From: Ascidia mentula
Taxonomy: Eukaryota > Chordata > Ascidiacea > Phlebobranchia > Ascidiidae
Length of the DNA stretch: 64,000 nt
Reading direction: 5' to 3'
Assembly: GCA_947561715.1 (NCBI GenBank)
Contig: OX387199.1
Location: forward strand, 22,201,001-22,265,000
The position numbers and the translations under genes are program-made. How positions within the stretch are numbered: the stretch's first letter is position 1; each line of letters starts with the position of its first letter. Of this stretch, positions 12,701 through 37,863 are shown piece by piece. Under the pieces are notes generated by a model. The model was not told the DNA's origin. It saw only the letters and a list, made by a program, of their open reading frames with translations, and searched no databases.

Positions 12701-15700
12701 CATGACACAACCTGGCCAAGCAGAAAGAACGTTCCCTCGCTTGACGGCCGTGAACTTTGTGATCGATTGGTTTGTTGAAAGCCCCAATGAGGGCCTTCAA
12801 AGCCGAGTAACCAACTGTAACACACGAACGCACGTCATTGAAATTCGTGCCAACTTCAACTCGTTGTGATGGCGACTCCAATATTCCCTGTCAACGTGTG
12901 TCGCTCATATAAGATTGGTATTGTGCCCAAGGGGGGGAATATCATTTAAAACCTAAAGGACTTATGATTGCGCCAACACACGCCTCGTGTTAATATGTTT
13001 AGGTTGGTGAAATTTCCTTACAGAGTTTAATACTTAAATCTCAGGTGAAAAATACTTGGAGTGTGCAATTCTAAAAATGAAACCGAAACTAGCAGCAGGC
13101 TTGGCAACATAGGCTTTCGTTTCTAAACACCACCCTGGGTTCAAAACCTGTCAAAACCATGCTTGTCAGCCTGCAGTGCACGTGGTAATGCGGCCATCGA
13201 CCCACCGAGTATTCAAACCATTGCGATCGTTAAAATTTTGCAAATTTGATTCGCAGGAAACAAGGAACAACATCAAGGTTTATTTGGGGGAAGGGGAAAT
13301 CGCGAGAAGATATTTTTGCCAGGTGAGGGTCGTTGTATATTGTTCATCGAATCATGGCGTGGTTGGTTCCAATTAAATCAATCTGTTTATTGAAGAATGC
13401 AAAGTGATTTCTATCGATGACGTCAAAATTAAATTTGTCTCTCCACATTATAAATGATGCTATAAAAATCAACAACTTAATTTAATTGTCCTAAACATAT
13501 TAAGATTGTTCACAATCTAAATTATTTTTTCTAAAAAAATTTCACGTGGAAAGTATGCTGCAGTATTACAAAAAGTGCTAATATTGCTCGAATTTTTTTA
13601 GAGTTTTTTTTTAATTTTAGGTCCACAAATTAGGCGGTCTGGGCCGCAAGCAAAATACAATATGGTTTATGATCGGAAACTTTGACAACGGTTGGTGGAG
13701 TAACAATGACGTCAACTGCACGTCAGAGGAAATGACACAAGCAGTTTCCGGTCATTTCCTGATTGACGACAGGAGCTCGGTAAAATCTATGCCAGTTTGA
13801 AAAACATTGCACAGAGAAAAAGTTGAATATTTGATGCAGGCAAGTTTTCGTCCAAGCTGGAAAGCGTCCGTGACGTCATGGGCCTATGACACAATCATAG
13901 CCGCGTCATCATCGCTCGACATAGCCCTGAAGGTGTGAATGAGTTCCTACATTGGTATCAGGACCAGTTGAAAATAACGCAATCGGTTTTTAGCTTTGTC
14001 GGTAAATTAATCGATTTTTAAATGTTGGGCAAAATGCCGAAGGCGGTTTACAGTCAGTTAATGACTTGGACGATTACACGTTCGTTTCCAGGCGAATCCA
14101 CAATCAATCGAAAATAAAATTTCTTCCTCTGCTTTCCGGAAAAGATTTCTCACCGCTTTCCAATCTGTGAATGTCAGCGGAAATTCGGTAACCCACAGTA
14201 ACCCTAAGTACTTTGTGACGTAATAAACGAATTTGTCCCGCAGGGGCAACTTGAGTTTAAAGATGGTGAACGCCAATCCACTCTCTTCCTTCGCCAATTT
14301 CAAACCTCCGATTACGTCACCACAGGACGTTACGAAATGATGACGCAATCGCTGGTTCTCAACAAATCCGTTATTGCTTGGCCAGGTTGAAAAAATAATT
14401 TGATATTTGAAGTAAAATTACGTGTATTTTTGTCAAAGCTATGTCACCGATTGTTGAAAAGGTATCAATGGCACAGCAGCCTATGCGTTATAAGCTCTTA
14501 CTTGCTGGTTACAAGTCTCGAAAAAACTCGGCAATGTGAATGCTACGAATTATTGTTTGGTTTTAGGCACGGGGGTAGGAGCTCCCTTGGATAGAGTTGA
14601 AACCTTGCTGAAGATTGATTATCTTTCCCCGTATATTGTGAGCATGATATTAACCTTCTCCGTATTCGGAATCATTCTGGCCCTCCTCTTTCTCGCTTTC
14701 AACATTCGTCATCGCACCATAAGGTGAGAATTTATTGTATCATTGTCTGGGATGCGTGAACGCAATTTTCAACAATAAATATTTAAACGAGCAATTGAAA
14801 ATAATTGCAAGGTTCAAATAGAGTCATTGCGGCCACAGACGTTTGTCATTGTGGAAGCAACTGTCAATGACCTTTAGGGGGAAAATAGCTTTAAACTTTT
14901 TAGTTCTAACTGTAATTAAAATTCCACAAGCGAAACATTGCTTCAATGAAAAACGTTTTAAATTTATACTCAAAATGTCATGACTGACTTTATATTCCTC
15001 AATTGCAGTTTCATGTTAATTTCTAAAATAAAGGGCGAAATTATATATGGGTGAAATATAAACGGGCGAAATATATATGGGCGAAATATATGTATTCTTG
15101 CAACCAGGCGTCTCCGGACGGTTTTGCATATACAGTGCCTGGGTTAGTTTTGAAAATCACAATCAACAAAACGTTTTAAGGAACGACCAAGAACGTACAC
15201 AGTTGTCAGCGGGCGATCCATACATTTTATAAAGTTAAATATTCTTAACATAATAAGCATTAAATTGTATTTAATGTAATATTATGTTCGACACAACCTT
15301 AAATTGAACATTTCTGTTTTGTAGAATCATCAAAATGTCGAGTCCAAATTTAAACAACGTCATTGTCGTCGGTTGCGTCACCGCTTACGTCAGTTTAATT
15401 CTTTCCTGTCTTCAGACCAAATACGTCACTCCCTCCGCCTTCGATATTCTTTGTAAGGTGAGACTTCTGGTAACTAAACGGCTATTTTTCACCACACCGA
15501 TATTCAAACCTAACATATTTATTGTTTTTTATATATTTTTTTTATGTGAGAAACATTATTGTGTGTAAATTGATGCCTGTCTAAAACGCTAGAAAAAAAT
15601 GGTAAATTTGTGTAAAATAACTATTTGTTTTGGGTTAAAGTTTTTGTGACAACGCAACCCAAAATATGTGAACATACTTCAGTACTGCGAACTATGGTAT

Positions 15701-18700
15701 TACCTTCAAACTCCAACTATCCGAACATATTATGTTGTGAGCGAATTAAATAAGTTTAAACGGTCGCATTTTTATGCACGTTTCATCTTCACTTCTTCCA
15801 GATACGAAACCTGCTCCCCACGTGTGCGTTCACACTGGCCTTCGGTACCATGTTTTTGAAAACTTGGAGGGTTCATGCAATTTTTACAAACGTCACAGTA
15901 AAGAAAAAGGTATTTGATTGTGATTCTGTTTTTATTTTCATCCTATACAGCACAGTAAACTCACGAGCCAGAAGTTTACAAAAATTTGATTGACGACCAA
16001 TTGTCCATGCGAGTATAAAGCGGGCAATGATTGTTTCAACAACACTTTATGAACTTTCTATTTATAATAAAATTTTAAAGTTGTAACTTGTTGTTTTGTA
16101 AAAATTACCAATCTATTTAAATAGAAGTGATGACGTTGCATGAAATGCGTTTAGATTCGAGGTCTTTAAAATTGTGGTTTTCGACGTGAAGTTGCACCTG
16201 TGTCACGCATCAGTGGCGTTGGAAAAAGTTGATTTCAGGAAGAAAAACTTTTCGCCAAACGCAAAAAATTTGCTCTAAAATTTCATTAAACTGATGTTAA
16301 CGGCCACTAGTTTGTACCAATGTTTGGGAGGCCAGGTTGGAAGGGATAATGTGACAAAATAGTGTTCTTAGTTTGATCACTGATGCGCATGCCTGCGTTT
16401 TCCCCATACTTCGTAAATATGTTTAGTTACAATACTGGTACCATAATGAAGCCAGCTGATCAATTTTGATGCAAAAGTAATGAAATTCTCTACATTTGTG
16501 ACGTAATAATAGCCTGATTTCCCTGCGTCACGTGGCAGTAACTGGTGCCACCGCTTTGCAGGTGATAAGCGACTACCAGCTTTTCGGGATTCTGGCTGTT
16601 TTTCTGTCTGTGGACGTGGTTGTACTCACAACGTGGCACGTGGTCGACCCAATAAAGCGTGTCGTAAAAAACGCCAGTGACGAGGTAAGGTTTCTGTCAT
16701 TGCGAAACATTTCAAGTGAAAACTCTGCAAGCAGACATTTTTAATTAAAACTGTGAATTTATGATTGTAAACGCGCTATGCAAAATTCTGTCAACTTAGT
16801 CTCCACCTGATCCTTTGGACAAACATTTTGTTTCCCTTGTTTTCAGCGTTGGGATGAGCAGGAAAATTTCTTCGTCATATTTCAAAACGAATTCTGCCAA
16901 AGCAGTTACGCCATCTTGTGGCTGGGTATCATATGCGTATACAAGGGCGTGCTATTGGTGAGTGATGACGCGAAATTCTCCCGGAAAAAGGGTTGAACGT
17001 AATCCTTCGGTCTATCATATCTCCACAAACTGTATGTGGGACTGGATGTTGGGGGAATCCCCTATTTTGTATTGTATGACGTAATGAACAACAACAATAA
17101 TTATATTAAAGGACGCTGCTTAATGTGGAGTAACAACATTTAAAATTTGTAGCTGAAGTCAATAAAGAAGGATTTTTTTTTGTATGCAAAACAATTTTCT
17201 ATTGAACTGGAAACGTCGTTTCAGAATGGCGAAAATTAATTCGGGCCCCAAAGAATTCAAAGCAAACTTTGGATCATTGCGTGTCATTTTATATATCTTA
17301 TAAGTGTGTTTTTGTTGAAACATTGTGTGTTAATCGGCGTAAAACTGTCTGTAAGATTGCCGACAACCCAATGGCATTTTAAGATTTTGATTCGGTTCGG
17401 AATTGGCGTCGTGAACGTTTCGTTCGTTTCGTGAAACAAAGTAACTTCACGAAAACCTCACATTTTCAGGTTTTTGGATTGTTTCTCGCCTGGGAAACGC
17501 GTCACGTTGCCTTGACAACTCTCAACGACAGCAAGTACATCGGCGCCAGTGTCTATGTCACGGTCGTGGCTTGCGTCATCGGGCCGACTACGTCGTTTGC
17601 CCTCAGGTGACGTGTGGAGTGCGAGATCTGAAAAAGCTTTAATCGATTTCCGAACTCTTGTCAAGTCGATTTTGAAATGTCACAAACCCCGGTTATCGGC
17701 TCTTCCCAGGTTTAAATCGAGTTCAAACGAAGAAGACGTCGGGAATGAATTGATTCTAGCTCGCCTTGCGCCGCTTTTGCTGCGCACGTTGGATAGAAAT
17801 CGATAGGGAGGTTTCGTCCAAAGGTTTCCACCAAAGATACCGAGTTGTCTTTAATTGCGCGAATGACTTTTTTGTAATGAAGCAATGTTGGTAAAAGTGC
17901 CTTCACTTTTTTAAAACCCGCTAGCAGTGGTCTTTACTAAATTTAAACTCTGCTGAATAATTGATTTTTAGTACGCAGAAATAGGGAAGGATTCCTAATA
18001 AGTAAAAAAATCGTCGCATAAATTGAAACAGAATGGGGGAATGATTCCAAAATCAATTACATAGTTTGCCTTGGTTTTTGTTTCCTCGTCTCTATGGTTG
18101 CGTGCCCGCTTCTGTAGGCGATTTGCTGCAACTCCGTTACCTCACAGCACTGATAATGAACACAGCAGTGTTCGAAACGTTTGCTCTTACCATAAATGGC
18201 ATATTAGCTCCGGCGTAGTGATATTTCATACAACGGCATGTTCGGCATGTTCGCCCCACGGCGCTAAGCTCTGCTGGCGTTTTTCTTTTCGCAAAGAATA
18301 CCTTGTTTAACTGTAGTAATTTGTTGTATTTCATTGTTCAGAGACTACCTGAATCTTTCCTTTACAATTTCCACGCTCTCCATTCTCCTGTGCACTACCG
18401 CCACCTTGTGCTTGGTTTTTGTACCGAAAGTGACCGCTCTGCGGCGCATGAGAGACAACCCCGACGCTCTGATGCACGTGCGTTTGCGCGGGGTAAGTGT
18501 TCTGAAAGTGTTTGTTACGTCAACAAAGTAACTGCTGTCCTGTTTCGTCTTGCAATTACATAACAACTGTCTGTACTAAATCACACAAATTATTGATATA
18601 AATTAAGGACATTAACGCATAACATATGCTTTTTAGCAGTGTTTCTAATCCTTCCGACTTGCGGGCCATAGTTTTTCTTGCATTAAAATTCTAACCTACT

Positions 18701-20213
18701 CAATGATATTGCGGTTAACACATAAAAACATAAGGTTTTTATTTTATGTTTGTGTATGTTTTATTCCTGAGACTCCCAAAAGACCGTCATTTTTGACATA
18801 TTCTCTTTGTTCATAGATGTTAGTAGTTTGTGTAACTTATGGCTTTGAATTTTCAACTCGGTTGTAGATAACATCTTCTGTGGTTTGTCGTAGATACAAC
18901 GGAAGGGGGCATCCGAGAGACCAGTGAGGAAAATGCTGTCAATGACAATCCGGTAGGAATAAATCCTCTTTATCAAATTTTCACGAACCTATGACACGTA
19001 CTTGCTCCCAACAAAGTGTTATACCGACACGCGTAAAATGCTGAGCTTTTTGTTGTTGGTATACTTCGGCCACAATATTCCCCGTGAAACCGCCGAGCAC
19101 CTGTAGCTCAGTTTTGTAGAACGTTGGGCCTGGTTAGCCCAGGGTCGTGAGTTCAAACCTCACCGGGAGCTTGATTTTTCAAATCTCGCTTCGACTTGTC
19201 AGGAAAAGTGCCCAATCCCGCGCCTGTAAACCTATTTATACATATTTATATTGTTGACTTTTTTTTGCACGAATTCGCTCGGGAAAGCAATGATTCCTTT
19301 TGACCGATGCAATATTTGAAGGTCATGGGATTCAGCTGTTCGAAAACCCGTTTTGCGGATAAATTATTGATAAGATTTGCCGTTGAGCATTAAAACATAA
19401 ACTCCCTCAAACCCTACCGACTTCTACCACAATTTCGCGCTGGCGGATTGCATCCATTGAGGTCTACGGACAATCTGTCCGTCATACACAAGTGCTGAAG
19501 CTTTGTTTGCGCAATTGAATAAACTAAGGAAAAATGCCACAAAGACTTCAGGAATTAGCGTGTTATGGTTTGTGGTGTCAACGAATCTGGCTTTTCTTGT
19601 CACATATCCAAATTACTCCGAAAGAGTGGCTGACGATTACCGCGAGTGCGATCTTTCATTATAAAGTATACATAAATAATAACTGCGCCTGAACGAAATC
19701 GTCAGTTTAAAATAAAGCTTTTAACCGAAACCACATCGTCAGAAACACACCAGGAGTAGCTCGGATGATGAGTGAGACTGTGGAGTCTTCAGTGGATGAG
19801 AAGAGGAGCAGCTCCTCCCAATCACACGATCCCAGTTCTATTCAGGACATCAAGAATCTCAGAGCGCGATTGCGAACGGAAAGGATTCGCTTGGAAAAGA
19901 TTCTAGAAGATGTGAGCGAGCACCGATATACTATAGATAGATTAATATTAATTAGACCTGATGTGATAAATTGTTAAAGAAACCAAGAATTTTTATTTGT
20001 TTTAACACAGGATTACCCCTGGCTAAGGTTTAATTAAACGTGTCAAAAAGTAAAACAAAATTTCTCGCTTAAACATTTTAAAACTCGCAAAAGTCAAATG
20101 CTGTCGTTTCTATTTTCCAGAAAAACTTCGAATTTAATTCTGCTGTTATCAAGGATACTGACAACGCCAATACAACCTCTTCACACGAAAGGCATCCAAG
20201 TTCAGTGTTATGA
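6750..20213 (+). CDS. GABBR2-like: GABA-B receptor subunit, GABBR2-like (class C GPCR)
   Basis: Twenty exons: 6750-7001, 10700-10852, 11572-11709, 11776-11946, 12302-12415, 13257-13322, 13621-13779, 13840-13932, 14092-14187, 14244-14385, 14567-14723, 15325-15457, 15802-15909, 16562-16684, 16847-16957, 17470-17606, 18342-18492, 18894-18952, 19743-19911, 20121-20213. They join in phase to 874 codons, against about 940 in vertebrate GABBR2. The protein has a signal peptide (start at 6750 chosen for it), a Venus-flytrap domain at about 45-460, seven membrane helices from about 483 to 755, and a coiled coil at about 818-842. GABBR2 landmarks include KTWRVHAIF, FLAWET, LNDSKYIG and LCLVFVPK. In vertebrates GABBR2 pairs with GABA-binding GABBR1 and couples to Gi/o; the binding serines of GABBR1 are not kept here. 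No RSRR retention motif is seen. AATAAA lies at 20235. The last three exons are the least certain. Confidence 0.93.
10317..10438. repeat. Short inverted-repeat element inside GABBR2-like intron 1
   Basis: The 17-bp arm ACTTCTGGCAAAAATTA at 10317-10333 is matched in reverse complement at about 10421-10438 with one extra T. Roughly 87 bp lie between the arms. It looks like a small MITE or foldback element. The flanks do not give a convincing target-site duplication, so the family is unknown. Confidence 0.45.
15033..15092 (+). repeat. Short tandem repeat of a GGGCGAAATATA-like unit
   Basis: Three to four imperfect copies of a unit of about 19 bp containing GGGCGAAATATATATG lie in the intron before receptor exon 12. 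It is a simple low-copy tandem repeat. Confidence 0.6.
19058..19200 (+). mobile_element. tRNA-derived SINE (family 2) in a receptor intron
   Basis: The core at about 19099-19171 folds as a near-complete tRNA cloverleaf: A-box TAGCTCAG, anticodon arm TGGGC-CTGGTTA-GCCCA, T arm GTGAG-TTCAAAC-CTCAC. The anticodon would be GGT (Thr), which eukaryotic nuclear genomes normally lack. The D stem and acceptor stem have mismatches. Sequence on both sides of the tRNA core (GGCCACAATAT upstream, TCAAATCTCGCT downstream) is shared with the copy at 51.8 kb, which marks a SINE rather than a tRNA gene. It lies in the intron between receptor exons 18 and 19. Confidence 0.75.
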
Positions 20214-21502
20214 TGTAGCGCGAATCATTTTTCTAATAAATTCGATCCCCGTCTGATTGTACTGATCAATATTTTCGCTACCCAGGAAAAAATGTCCAAC
20301 GCATATTTTGTTTCAAAGTGTTTGTGATGCGACAGTTGCGCCATTGTGAGTTCATACGGGAATTTTGAAATGTGACACGTAACACAACAAGCGCCAAGTA
20401 ATCTAATATGAATGTATTAAGCGAGTGGCAATGTGTCATGTTGTTAGCTGTTCTACTTTGCAACTAGTTCACTGGAGTTGACTCGCCCCGGCTGTTTTAT
20501 TGTCCAGTCCGCGATTCGGGAACTATTACATAACAAACACTTTAGAACAATTTTGACCTTAAAATTAAGCAGGTGTTTATAACGTAAGAAAAGCCCTACT
20601 GTTGTCACGATAACGCGAATTCAACAATGGAATGTTAGAATGCGGGCGGACACAAAAGCGTCAGGAGATTTAGGAATTTCGAGCACTCTATTGTGTTTCA
20701 AGTGCCTTCGTTGGAGTTGTTTTAAACTAATGGAAAATGACAAAAAAACATGAACCATCTTGTTTGAATCATCAGACGTCGTTAGACTTGTGCGTCATCA
20801 CAAGTTCACCAACCCTAATTAAAATATATTGCCACAAGATATTGTGCATCAATTTTTTTGGTTGTACGACTCTTATCAAAATAAAAAAAAAAGTTTTGAC
20901 ATATTACAAATTAATTGAGGAATTCGTGGTTAACGAAAATGAGTTCTGAGCCATGGAAATGAGTTTAAGTCAAGGGTGTACGCCTATTTTTTGGTATTCC
21001 TAAATCTGTTTTACCATAGAAATCACTTGTTGCATTTTATCGATTGGACGTTGCTCGGTTAGTTTGTGCATCGCGAAACGTTATTGGAATTCCTTTCTTG
21101 TTTGTTTTTTACTTTGTTGTTCGCTCGGGAAATATTAGCAATAGGAAAAGTAGCGTTTTAAAGTTTAGCTTTTTTTCAGTGTTATTGTGAAGTTTTTATT
21201 TGATTTGCAAGCTTCGAATTTTTTACAGTATACTGAATATTTTTTTGGATATTGCCAATCTTTTTCACATAATAACGATCATACAAGGAATACTAGGTTG
21301 ATTTGTTACGTTTAAACGTTATGGTTAGAATTGCTGATTAAGCTTTGATGGATGCTTTGCAACTAAATGCTTTTTAATAAACTCGTTATTTGGGGACTAA
21401 ACAGCTTGTCTTGCAGTTCTTTTGTTAAAGTTAGGTTTGTGTTTCCGTAATGTAGTTTTATGACACAAAACATCACTATTTGTGTTGGTACCAAGTGTTA
21501 AA
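20214..21502. other. Spacer between the receptor gene and LATS
   Basis: AT-rich sequence with the receptor poly(A) signal near 20235 and, further right, the presumed promoter and 5' UTR of LATS. No other gene, RNA or repeat is recognised. Confidence 0.5.
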
Positions 21503-33163
<11,661 letters not shown>

Positions 33164-34144
33164 CGGTGGTTTCCCTTTTGCGTTACTTACGACCTGAAGG
33201 CTGGCCCTTCGTGGTGATATTTATATACAAAAAAACTTGTTTCTATATTTTTGCATATATTTAAACGCTTTACTTGTTTTATGATCGTTTTCTCGATTTA
33301 ATTGTGACGTAATAGTTTGTTGCACTGCCGGGCGACGTTGTTACGTCACAAAATCAAACGGAAGTACCTGATGGAGAGGAAGTAAGGGTCGTTTGTTGTT
33401 ATTGCCAAATTTCTCATAAAGTTCCGTTGGGTTTTAAGCCTTGATACGCCTGCCACTTTATCAATACCCCCACTGTATCTGTGAGAATTTTTCTCTTAAA
33501 CGAGCAATTGTGGAAATGATTTCATTCTTTACGACGTTTTTTTGTTGTTGGTGTTATGGTGCTTTTTTACCAGAGGCATAACGGTGTGTTTGTCTTTTAG
33601 CTCTAAGCCAGTTGACTTTGCGTTAGGATTTTTGTTACCTTATTTGACCTTGTTGTCACGTGATCATTGTTTTATTGACGGTGCCTTTGTACTTGACATA
33701 TATTTTCTGACGGGTTTTACTTGGAATAAATCGTACTATGTGAAACTATTTCTTAAGTAAGTTATGGAAGGCAGGTACTTTGCAAAGAGACGTTAATATG
33801 TAATTGTATCCGCTGGTTACCACAAGCCCTTGTGTTATCAATCATATCTTTGGAGCTGGCATTCGACGAAGCGGAGAATTTGGTGTCACTGATAAGGTTT
33901 CCTACCGAAAATACTGCACCAAAAATATGCTCCTGTATGTCCGCTCTACCGTCCTTAACGCCTTAGATATGTAATTGTATCAGTTTCTTACAAATTTTCT
34001 GCTTTATGCTACCCAAAAAAACAGGTCTTTAAATATTTTAATAGGGTATGATTTGTTTATGGTTTTTTGAAACATCCGCCACATCAAGTGATCACAAAAT
34101 TTTACATTTTAAACACGTCTTTATTGAACACACAAGCAAGCAAT
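33164..34144. other. 3' spacer between convergent LATS and POPDC genes
   Basis: It contains the LATS 3' UTR (AATAAA at 33725-33730) and, on the other strand, the 3' end of the first Popeye gene (minus-strand AATAAA at 34125-34120). Nothing else is recognised. Confidence 0.6.
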
Positions 34145-37100
34145 CTAATCTTCTTTCTGCACAGCCGCTGTTCCAGGCTCGCCGGATTTGCGGTCTCTCA
34201 TTTTGTTTAGCAAACCCAGCCTCTGTGACATTCTACGGGCGAATAGCGCACTGTAGTGCTCAGAGGCTGTCTTGCCGAGCTTCTTATGACGTCGCCCTAC
34301 GTCACAATTGCATTTGAAGTTGCTATTTAATTGATTGTGACGCAGGCAATGGATGGAGTGAAGGACGGCTGTCTTGGCAAGCGATGGTTTCATGCAGCTG
34401 TTGTCGGTCAAAGTGAATCCCTTTATACCTCGGCTAATTACATTAGTGTGATCGTGAACCATGTTGAACCGGTGACTGAATGCGTTTAAATGCGTTTAGC
34501 ATAAGGAATTACAAAGCCACAGCAACTAAATTTGATGTGATACTTTACTAAAAGTTACACCAGGATTTAAGATGAATCACGATTTCTTCCTGTGGGATAA
34601 ACGGAAAAACTTGTTGTGGAACAATTATTTATCCGCAAGTTATGAAAGTTTGTTAAGTTGAAGTTGTGATTATACAAACAAAAAAAACTTCTTCCCAATG
34701 AATTTCACAGCAGATATATATGGGGGAATGAGGTATATATCGTGATAGTATGTTTGGAAATGAAAATGAGCGTGACATGCGATACATCATAATTTGACAT
34801 CTCTGCTTTGCAAACGAGAGATATAAATAAAGTAGCGAATCACTTTTTTTACTTTTATTGTATCATTTTCACAGAAGCTGACAAATTGATTTACCTTGTG
34901 ACAAACTTTTTTCTTGTTATTAAAAAACCACTGTTACTTTACTGAAGATAAGTTTATGCATTGATGACACTACTCACACTATCTAACACCAGCACACATA
35001 AAAAGGTTGACTCAAACACAAACAAACAATATATGTCGTCATTTCATGATGATAAAGATGGTGACGGTTGTGATGACGTAACATCAACTGAAACAATGAC
35101 GTGTCAAATGACGCATGACGTCATAAATCAAATTTGATATCACCCCGCTGTACCTGCAGGACTTTCCAACCCCATCGAAACATCTTTCTTGCGCTTTTCC
35201 CGCTCCATGACGTCATCGCGCAGTGACATAACAAGGGGCAGTCTGATGTCATAACGGAATCCTCTCTGATTGAACTGTGTGTTGTTGAGTTGGTAGAGTT
35301 TGTTCACAATATCACGACCTGTCGAATATGGAGGATGTTCGGTCTTTATTCATTGCGAACATAAGAATCAAATGTTTGGGGGTCATTCGAGTTTGATCCA
35401 ACTTTAAAGTAAGGAGTTAAACACGTGATCCTGAACTTAAAGAAATTCAAATGTACGTCGTTGCTATAGCTACAAACAAACCAATCATGTGACTCATCAG
35501 TGTTTCCAGTCGTTTGCGTTTTGCGAGCAATGAGAGAAGCGGCTTTCGTTTCCAGGTGATGTATTTACAGTCTGTCTCAGCCATGATTGTGACCTACAAG
35601 TAACATAATGACCAGAATTACAACAAGACCGCTTGCGCGTCTGGTGTAATAAATTCAAGGGGTTCGGGTCGATTCAATCCTCTTCTGGCAAAAGAAACTA
35701 CTTAATATGTCGACGTTTCGGTCGTCATGCAATTGACCTTCATCGGGACTAAGTACGTGACTTATAAAATAGCTTCTTTTACCGGAAGAGCTTTAGATTG
35801 ACTGAAAATTATGCCTGCATGGTAAAGCCAGCAACAAGAATGCATTGTGATATCTGTGTTTCCGATTTTTCGGCCCTGCTACTAGTATGTTAGTTTTAGT
35901 TTTTAATATTTGCATTCGAACACACAGGCACGACCATTTCTTGCAATCCGTATTATTTCGCACGATTAACAAATAATAACCAATTATAGGCTATACACAT
36001 ACGACAGCATTGGTCGTTTATCTTGTATTCTAGTCAACATAAGCTCAAGAAGGCGAGAGCAAGTGATCAAAGTATTTTGAAAAAGCTAAACCAATTGATA
36101 AAGAAAGCAAACAAACCTTGTAAGTTGACTTGTTGCTGGACGATTTGAGCGATTGCCACTCAGGGGAATCGATAAATTCGTTCGCTTTGATGTAATGCAG
36201 AACCTTGTTGTCGCGTGATACTCTCACTCTGAAAGGGTAATGCGTGTCAGGCAGAAGATAAATGTGTGCGAGATAATTAATGTGAATGAACGCTAGCTGG
36301 ATGTCTCCTCGTTAAGTTCTTTGTGGACTTTATTCGTAATTCCCAAATCCCAACTTTGTTTTAAAGCTTATTGGTTACACATAAATCATTTAAAATCCCA
36401 CAGTTTTTTTTATCACTCCGGGATTCGAACCCACGATATCCTGGCTCCAAATCCCTACCAGGATTTCTTCTTCCTTTGTCGGGCATTTAACCGATGTTAC
36501 CAATAAAGTTAAATATTTAAACAATCACTATTGCTCACCTGCCAGACACAAGGAGCGACAGTTTCTCAATAGGTGTTTTCCCTTCTGCAGAGTAATTGTG
36601 GCCCTTGGAGAGGGTGAGCATTTCGCAGCCCTGTAATATTTGTCCTTTAGTGTTTTGTTTGTGAGAAAAGGACAAGAAAAGTTAAATGAAAACAGCTTTT
36701 GTTGGAGAAAGTATGGTGTGGGATATTTAGGTGTGAAAAGCATGGAATTGGAAACTTCGAATAAGAAAGTCAGAGCTAATATGCTGGACGTTTTCTGGCA
36801 AAGGTTTGAGCACCAGCACTGTGGTGATCATCAGTGCTTTCAATTAGTTATCACTGATGATGAACACAGCCGTTTTCGAAAACAGGACTTAAGGATTATC
36901 TTCCTTTGAATTTCTAAGGGCATGTACCGCGTTTAGACACGAATCAGCCGCACTTTGCCCACTGTGAGTGGTGAGCTGCCCCGTTCTGTACGAATGCCCG
37001 AGGTCAGAAGTTCAAACCTCACCTAGGAATCGTGATTTTACGCATTTCACTTCCAGTGTTGTCTTTGGCCGCAATACAACTTTGATTTGTTCAAAACAAT

Positions 37101-37863
37101 GTGACAAAACTATTAAAACTTGGAGAAGCAAAGTGAAACCCAAGTGGTCAGGTTTATATTTTCACCTTGCAAGTTACAAGATCAACGAAAGTCTCCAGGG
37201 AAATGTCAAACGGGGCGAACCGAAGGAGATAAACTAACTGAGTTTTTCCAACGAACACTTTCTCCGTTTGTTTGGATCTGTACGTGTTGTAAGCGATCTG
37301 AAACGTAATTGAGACAAACGTGCACATAAATAAGTTTTTCTCTTTTTGTTTTTAAAAAATGGCAAAAAAGGTTCTTGTTATGTTATAAAGTGTTACATGT
37401 ATTCATACAAATTCGTCTAAAACTGACCTACAAAAATCCATGCATATCAAATTGGTTAAAACAAGTTATCCCGTGTATAAATACGAGACAACCCCAAACC
37501 GCTCACGTGGGAAACGTTGATGAGAACAATCAGAAAACTCCAAACCACGACGTCCGCAGTGCAGGAGTCGATGATCGCCCAAATCGCACAGAAGAAGAAA
37601 CCGAAAGCGCACATGACGTGGAGGTACATGGCGGCCACCGCATTCTTCCCGCTCCCCATGAAAGCAAGGCAGAGGAAGACGCAGAAGCACTGAAAGAAGG
37701 ATCCAGGCATGGTTCGATACCAAACCTCACACTGCAACCACGTGTCACCACGAATTTCCGGCACCGGTGCTGCTGTCGTCATCTCGTTTGGTGACGTCAC
37801 CGTGGATGCCACGTAGTTATCACCCCTCGCCAGAGCAAAGGCGGGGATTCCCGATGACGTCAT
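34145..37863 (-). CDS. POPDC-like: Popeye domain-containing protein A (POPDC/BVES family)
   Basis: Seven exons on the minus strand: 37863-37507, 37297-37166, 36630-36539, 36228-36117, 35593-35494, 35318-35154, 34296-34145. They join in phase to 369 residues, the usual family length. A short extracellular N-terminus is followed by three membrane helices at about 50-120, then the cytosolic Popeye domain at about 135-300, a cyclic-nucleotide-binding fold. Family landmarks are YSAEGKTPIEKLSLLVSG, FIDSPEW (the DSPE motif that contacts cAMP in POPDC1) and KVTI-AETDC. POPDC proteins are cAMP effectors in muscle and heart membranes that bind TREK-1 and other partners. The C-tail is basic. It starts 1.3 kb from an oppositely directed paralogue and should share its upstream region. 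Minus-strand AATAAA lies just past the stop. Confidence 0.93.
36403..36500 (-). mobile_element. SINE family 1 copy in a POPDC-A intron
   Basis: Read on the minus strand it gives a tRNA-like A-box region (GGTTAAATGCCCGAC), then AAATCCTGGTAGGGATTT, GCCAGGATATC, a B box GGTTCGAATCCC and an A-rich tail. It shares this order with the copies at 0.7, 54.3, 55.0 and 55.1 kb. Confidence 0.75.
36950..37075 (+). mobile_element. Diverged SINE-like sequence related to family 2
   Basis: A B-box-like AGTTCAAACCTCACC at about 37009-37023 follows a tRNA-like stretch, with a downstream CGTGATTTTACGCATTTCAC tail. It resembles the family-2 SINEs at 19.1 and 51.8 kb but is much diverged. It lies in a POPDC-A intron. 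Confidence 0.5.

Noticed and set aside
19099-19171. Possible tRNA-Thr gene
   Set aside because: Broken D stem, GGT anticodon and shared flanks with the copy at 51.8 kb identify a SINE.
35700-35760. GATGAAGGTC..GACC-GAAACG on the minus strand near 35.7 kb as a hammerhead
   Set aside because: The core starts CCGATGA instead of CTGATGA and no stem I/III partners with an NUH site were found.
36640-36909. Plus-strand 89-codon frame over a POPDC-A exon
   Set aside because: It is antisense to, and flanks, the Popeye exon at 36539-36630, whose minus-strand phase fits the gene.
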